64,000 bases of DNA from JBBROS01 sp038229135 (GTDB taxonomy: Bacteria > Pseudomonadota > Alphaproteobacteria > Acetobacterales > Acetobacteraceae): contig JBBROS010000012.1 of NCBI GenBank assembly GCA_038229135.1, positions 1 to 64,000 of the forward strand, in the 5' to 3' direction. The notes under the pieces were generated by a model. It worked only from the letters and a program-made list of their open reading frames with translations, did not search any database and was not told the DNA's origin. Within the stretch, counting starts at the first letter, position 1, and each line of letters begins with the position of its first letter. This document shows positions 61,927 through 64,000 of the stretch, one piece after another. The position numbers and the translations under genes are program-made.

Positions 61927-62931
61927 GGGGCCGACGTGGGTTTCCAGCAGCGCCCAGCATTTGCTGCCGAGCCGCTCCTTCCAATCGGCATAGACCTTGG
62001 CCATCCGCGTGCGGAAGACCGTCTGGTCGACGTCGTTGAACACCATGCCGCGGGCGGCCAGCGTCTGCCGCAGCCCGCCGTTGAAGGTCACCTGGTCCTG
62101 CCGTTGCAGCCGCACGTATTTGGCCGCGTTGCGCTCGATCACGTCCTGCACGTCGGGCGGCAGGCCCTGCCAGGTGGCGAGGTTGGCCATCAGGTTGAAG
62201 CCCGACCACATATGGTTGGTCATCGCCATGTAGCGCTGGACCTCGTAGAGCCTGAACACCTCGGTGACCGCGAGCGGGTTCTCCTGCGCATCGGCCCGGC
62301 CGGCCTTCAGCTGGTCATAGATCTGGTTCACGTTGATCGTGACCGGCTGTGCCCCGAGCGCCCGGAACGTGTCGGTGAACATCTGCCCGGCTGGCAGGCG
62401 GATGCGGATCCCCTCGAAATCGGCCGGCGTCACGATGGGGCGGATCGCGCAGGATGTCTGCCGCATGCCGTTGTCGAAGACGCCGATGGGGAAACCATGG
62501 ATGCCTTTCGCCCGCATCTCTGCCCGCACGTAGGCGCCCAACGGCCCGTCTGCCGCGGCGTGGGCCGCCGCCTCGGTGCCGAATGCGAACGGGATCTGCT
62601 GCACCTCGGCGACTGGCACGGCTTGGCCCAGGATGCCGCCCATCAGGGTGAAGAAGTCGAGCTCACCCGAGACCAGCATGCGCAACGCCGCCGGGTCCGA
62701 CCCGGCGATGCCGGCGTTCTCGGCGAACACGGCACACTCGACCCGTCCGCCCGTCTCGGCCCTGACGGCCTCCCACATCTCGACCAGGCGGCGATGGACG
62801 GGGCTGTTCTCGGCCTGGTTGTGGAACTGGCGGAAGCTGCGCTCGGCCGCCCGGGCGCGTGGCGCCAGCAGGGAAGGGGTGGCGAGTGTCGCGCCGGCCA
62901 GGAGCGAACGGCGGCCCAGGTGCGTGCCCAA
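61918..62931 (-). CDS. TRAP transporter substrate-binding protein (DctP type)
   Basis: A 337-residue periplasmic binding protein. The signal peptide MGTHLGRRSLLAGATLATPS has a GRRSLL twin-arginine-like motif. DctP marks are AALRMLVSGELDFFTLMGG, VTPADFEGIRIRLPAGQMFT and INVNQIYDQLKAGRADAQEN (with the Arg that binds a carboxylate). No DctQ or DctM membrane gene is adjacent. It lies divergent from purH. Probably binds an organic acid. Confidence 0.9.
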   Translation of the reverse strand: MGTHLGRRSLLAGATLATPSLLAPRARAAERSFRQFHNQAENSPVHRRLVEMWEAVRAETGGRVECAVFAENAGIAGSDPAALRMLVSGELDFFTLMGGILGQAVPVAEVQQIPFAFGTEAAAHAAADGPLGAYVRAEMRAKGIHGFPIGVFDNGMRQTSCAIRPIVTPADFEGIRIRLPAGQMFTDTFRALGAQPVTINVNQIYDQLKAGRADAQENPLAVTEVFRLYEVQRYMAMTNHMWSGFNLMANLATWQGLPPDVQDVIERNAAKYVRLQRQDQVTFNGGLRQTLAARGMVFNDVDQTVFRTRMAKVYADWKERLGSKCWALLETHVGPLG

Positions 62932-63073
62932 GATCGGATCTCCCCCCTACCGCTTCATTTCGCCTCGCGACCATACCGGGTCGGGCCCTGGCAGCAAGCG
63001 CCGCCTGCACGTGCACGCGGGGGGCCGCCGGGCGCCGGTTCCCCCCCGCGCAGGCAGGTGCTATCCGCCCGGC

Positions 63074-64000
63074 ATGACCGACCGCACCCCCATCCGCCGC
63101 GCGCTGCTCTCCGTGTCCGACAAGGACAGCCTCATCCCGTTGGCGCAGGCGCTGGCGGCTTCGGGGGCGGAGCTGCTGAGCACGGGCGGCACGGCGGCGG
63201 TGCTGCGGGGCGCGGGGCTGGCGGTGGTGGAGGTGGCGGACTTCACGGGTGTGCCGGAGATGCTGGGCGGGCGGGTGAAGACCCTGGTGCCGCAGGTGCA
63301 TGGCGGGCTGCTGGGGGTGCGGGGCGACGCGGTGCACGAGGCGGAGATGGCGCGGCACGGGATCGTCCCGATCGACCTCGTGTGCGTGAACCTCTACCCG
63401 TTCGAGGCGACGGTGGCGTCGGGCGCGGACGCGGCGGCGTGTGTGGAGAACATCGATATCGGGGGGCCGGCGATGATCCGGTCGGCGGCGAAGAACTTTG
63501 CCGGCGTGGCGGTGCTGACGGAGCCGGCGCAGTATGCGGCCGTGGTCGCAGCGGTGGCGGAGGGGGGTACGACGCTCGGGCAGCGGACGGCGCTGGCCGC
63601 TGCGGCCTATGCGCGGACGGCGGCATACGATGCGGCGATCGCGGCGTGGTTTGCGCGTGACGAGCCGTTCCCGGAGCGGCTGGCGCTGACGGGCGTGCGG
63701 CGGGAGGTGCTGCGGTATGGGGAAAACCCGCACCAGGCGGCGGCGCTTTATGTCAACGGGAACCGGCCCGGTGCAGCCACGGCGCACCAGGTCCAGGGCA
63801 AGGCGCTGAGCTACAACAACCTGGCCGACACGGATGCGGCGTTCGAGTGCGTTGCGGAGTTCGAGCAGCCGGCGGTCGTGATCGTGAAGCACGCGAACCC
63901 GTGCGGCGTGGCCGTCGGCGCGTCGTTGGCCGAGGCGTGGCGGGGGGCGCTCGCGTCGGACCCGGTGAGCGCCTTCGGGGGGATCATCGCGGTCAATCGC
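63074..64000 (+). CDS. purH: Bifunctional AICAR formyltransferase / IMP cyclohydrolase, N-terminal part
   Basis: The first 309 codons; the gene runs off the right edge (usual length about 520). The N-terminal MGS-like IMP cyclohydrolase domain shows RRALLSVSDKDSLIPLAQAL, ELLSTGGTAAVLRGAGLAVV and GRVKTLVPQVHGGLLGVRGD. The start of the transformylase domain shows LRYGENPHQAAALYVNGN, VVIVKHANPCGVAV and DPVSAFGGIIAVNR. The usual TLHP sequence reads TLVP here. The start ATG is 143 bases from the TRAP gene on the other strand. Last steps of purine synthesis. Confidence 0.95.
   Translation, partial: MTDRTPIRRALLSVSDKDSLIPLAQALAASGAELLSTGGTAAVLRGAGLAVVEVADFTGVPEMLGGRVKTLVPQVHGGLLGVRGDAVHEAEMARHGIVPIDLVCVNLYPFEATVASGADAAACVENIDIGGPAMIRSAAKNFAGVAVLTEPAQYAAVVAAVAEGGTTLGQRTALAAAAYARTAAYDAAIAAWFARDEPFPERLALTGVRREVLRYGENPHQAAALYVNGNRPGAATAHQVQGKALSYNNLADTDAAFECVAEFEQPAVVIVKHANPCGVAVGASLAEAWRGALASDPVSAFGGIIAVNR

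Overview
The window is a 64 kb piece of a very GC-rich chromosome (third codon positions almost all G or C). Its gene content and order point to an alphaproteobacterium of the Acetobacteraceae (Roseomonas-like; this placement is inference). The pointers are a pcm-tolC-popZ cluster, an nfuA-nitroreductase-tsaB-rimI-(tusA)-mucR-fur-olsB-(dehydrogenase)-lnt-HTH cluster, a Fur protein without CxxC, and many periplasmic-binding-protein transport operons. There is no prophage, insertion sequence, CRISPR array or rRNA operon. About 62 protein genes and two tRNAs fill the window, and no gene-free stretch exceeds about 220 bases.

Layout. 1-3.8 kb: end of a TPR protein, ispE, tRNA-Gln and the potassium transporter kup. 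3.9-6.7 kb: a GlcD-type flavin dehydrogenase and a stand-alone phnM. 6.7-7.4 kb: a two-gene cassette of visibly lower GC (small protein plus PIN-domain protein). 7.4-11.6 kb: an enolase-superfamily enzyme with a sugar-type ABC transporter that lacks an ATPase. 11.6-14.3 kb: pcm, tolC, popZ. 14.5-16.5 kb: amidohydrolase and DUF1028 protein. 16.7-25.5 kb: a peptide-uptake and catabolic operon (ureohydrolase, binding protein, two permeases, a fused double ATPase, M20 peptidase, single and tandem RidA). 25.6-33.5 kb: tRNA-Cys and the housekeeping cluster from the HTH regulator and lnt to nfuA. 33.6-38.8 kb: 5'-nucleotidase, MOSC protein, ahcY, FKBP, HAD hydrolase. 39-47.7 kb: a Liv-type ABC transporter with single-chain 5-oxoprolinase, a DUF1445 (D-glutamate cyclase type) protein and a LysR regulator, which together look like a system for using 5-oxoproline or D-glutamate. 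47.8-50.9 kb: a small secreted repeat protein, phospholipase D, an endonuclease/phosphatase and a LysE exporter. 51.1-55.6 kb: a 1469-residue orphan protein whose C-terminal half resembles the Tc-toxin A subunit. 55.6-58 kb: serine hydrolase, a coiled-coil protein with an AT-hook-like motif, dut. 58-63 kb: a NitT/TauT-like ABC pair, a double-ABM secreted protein, an orphan TRAP binding protein. The window ends inside purH.

Two repeat families run through the region. One is an 86-94 bp palindromic element with GTCATCGCGAGC ends (five intergenic copies, one inside the peptide operon). The other is a short GC hairpin of CCCTCCCC type (at least six places), which in two genes lies inside the coding sequence in the same frame and adds PLPLxEGPGEG to the protein. 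The most unusual gene is the TcA-like protein at 51146-55555: it has no TcB or TcC partner in the window, its own AT-rich upstream region and a strong ribosome binding site.
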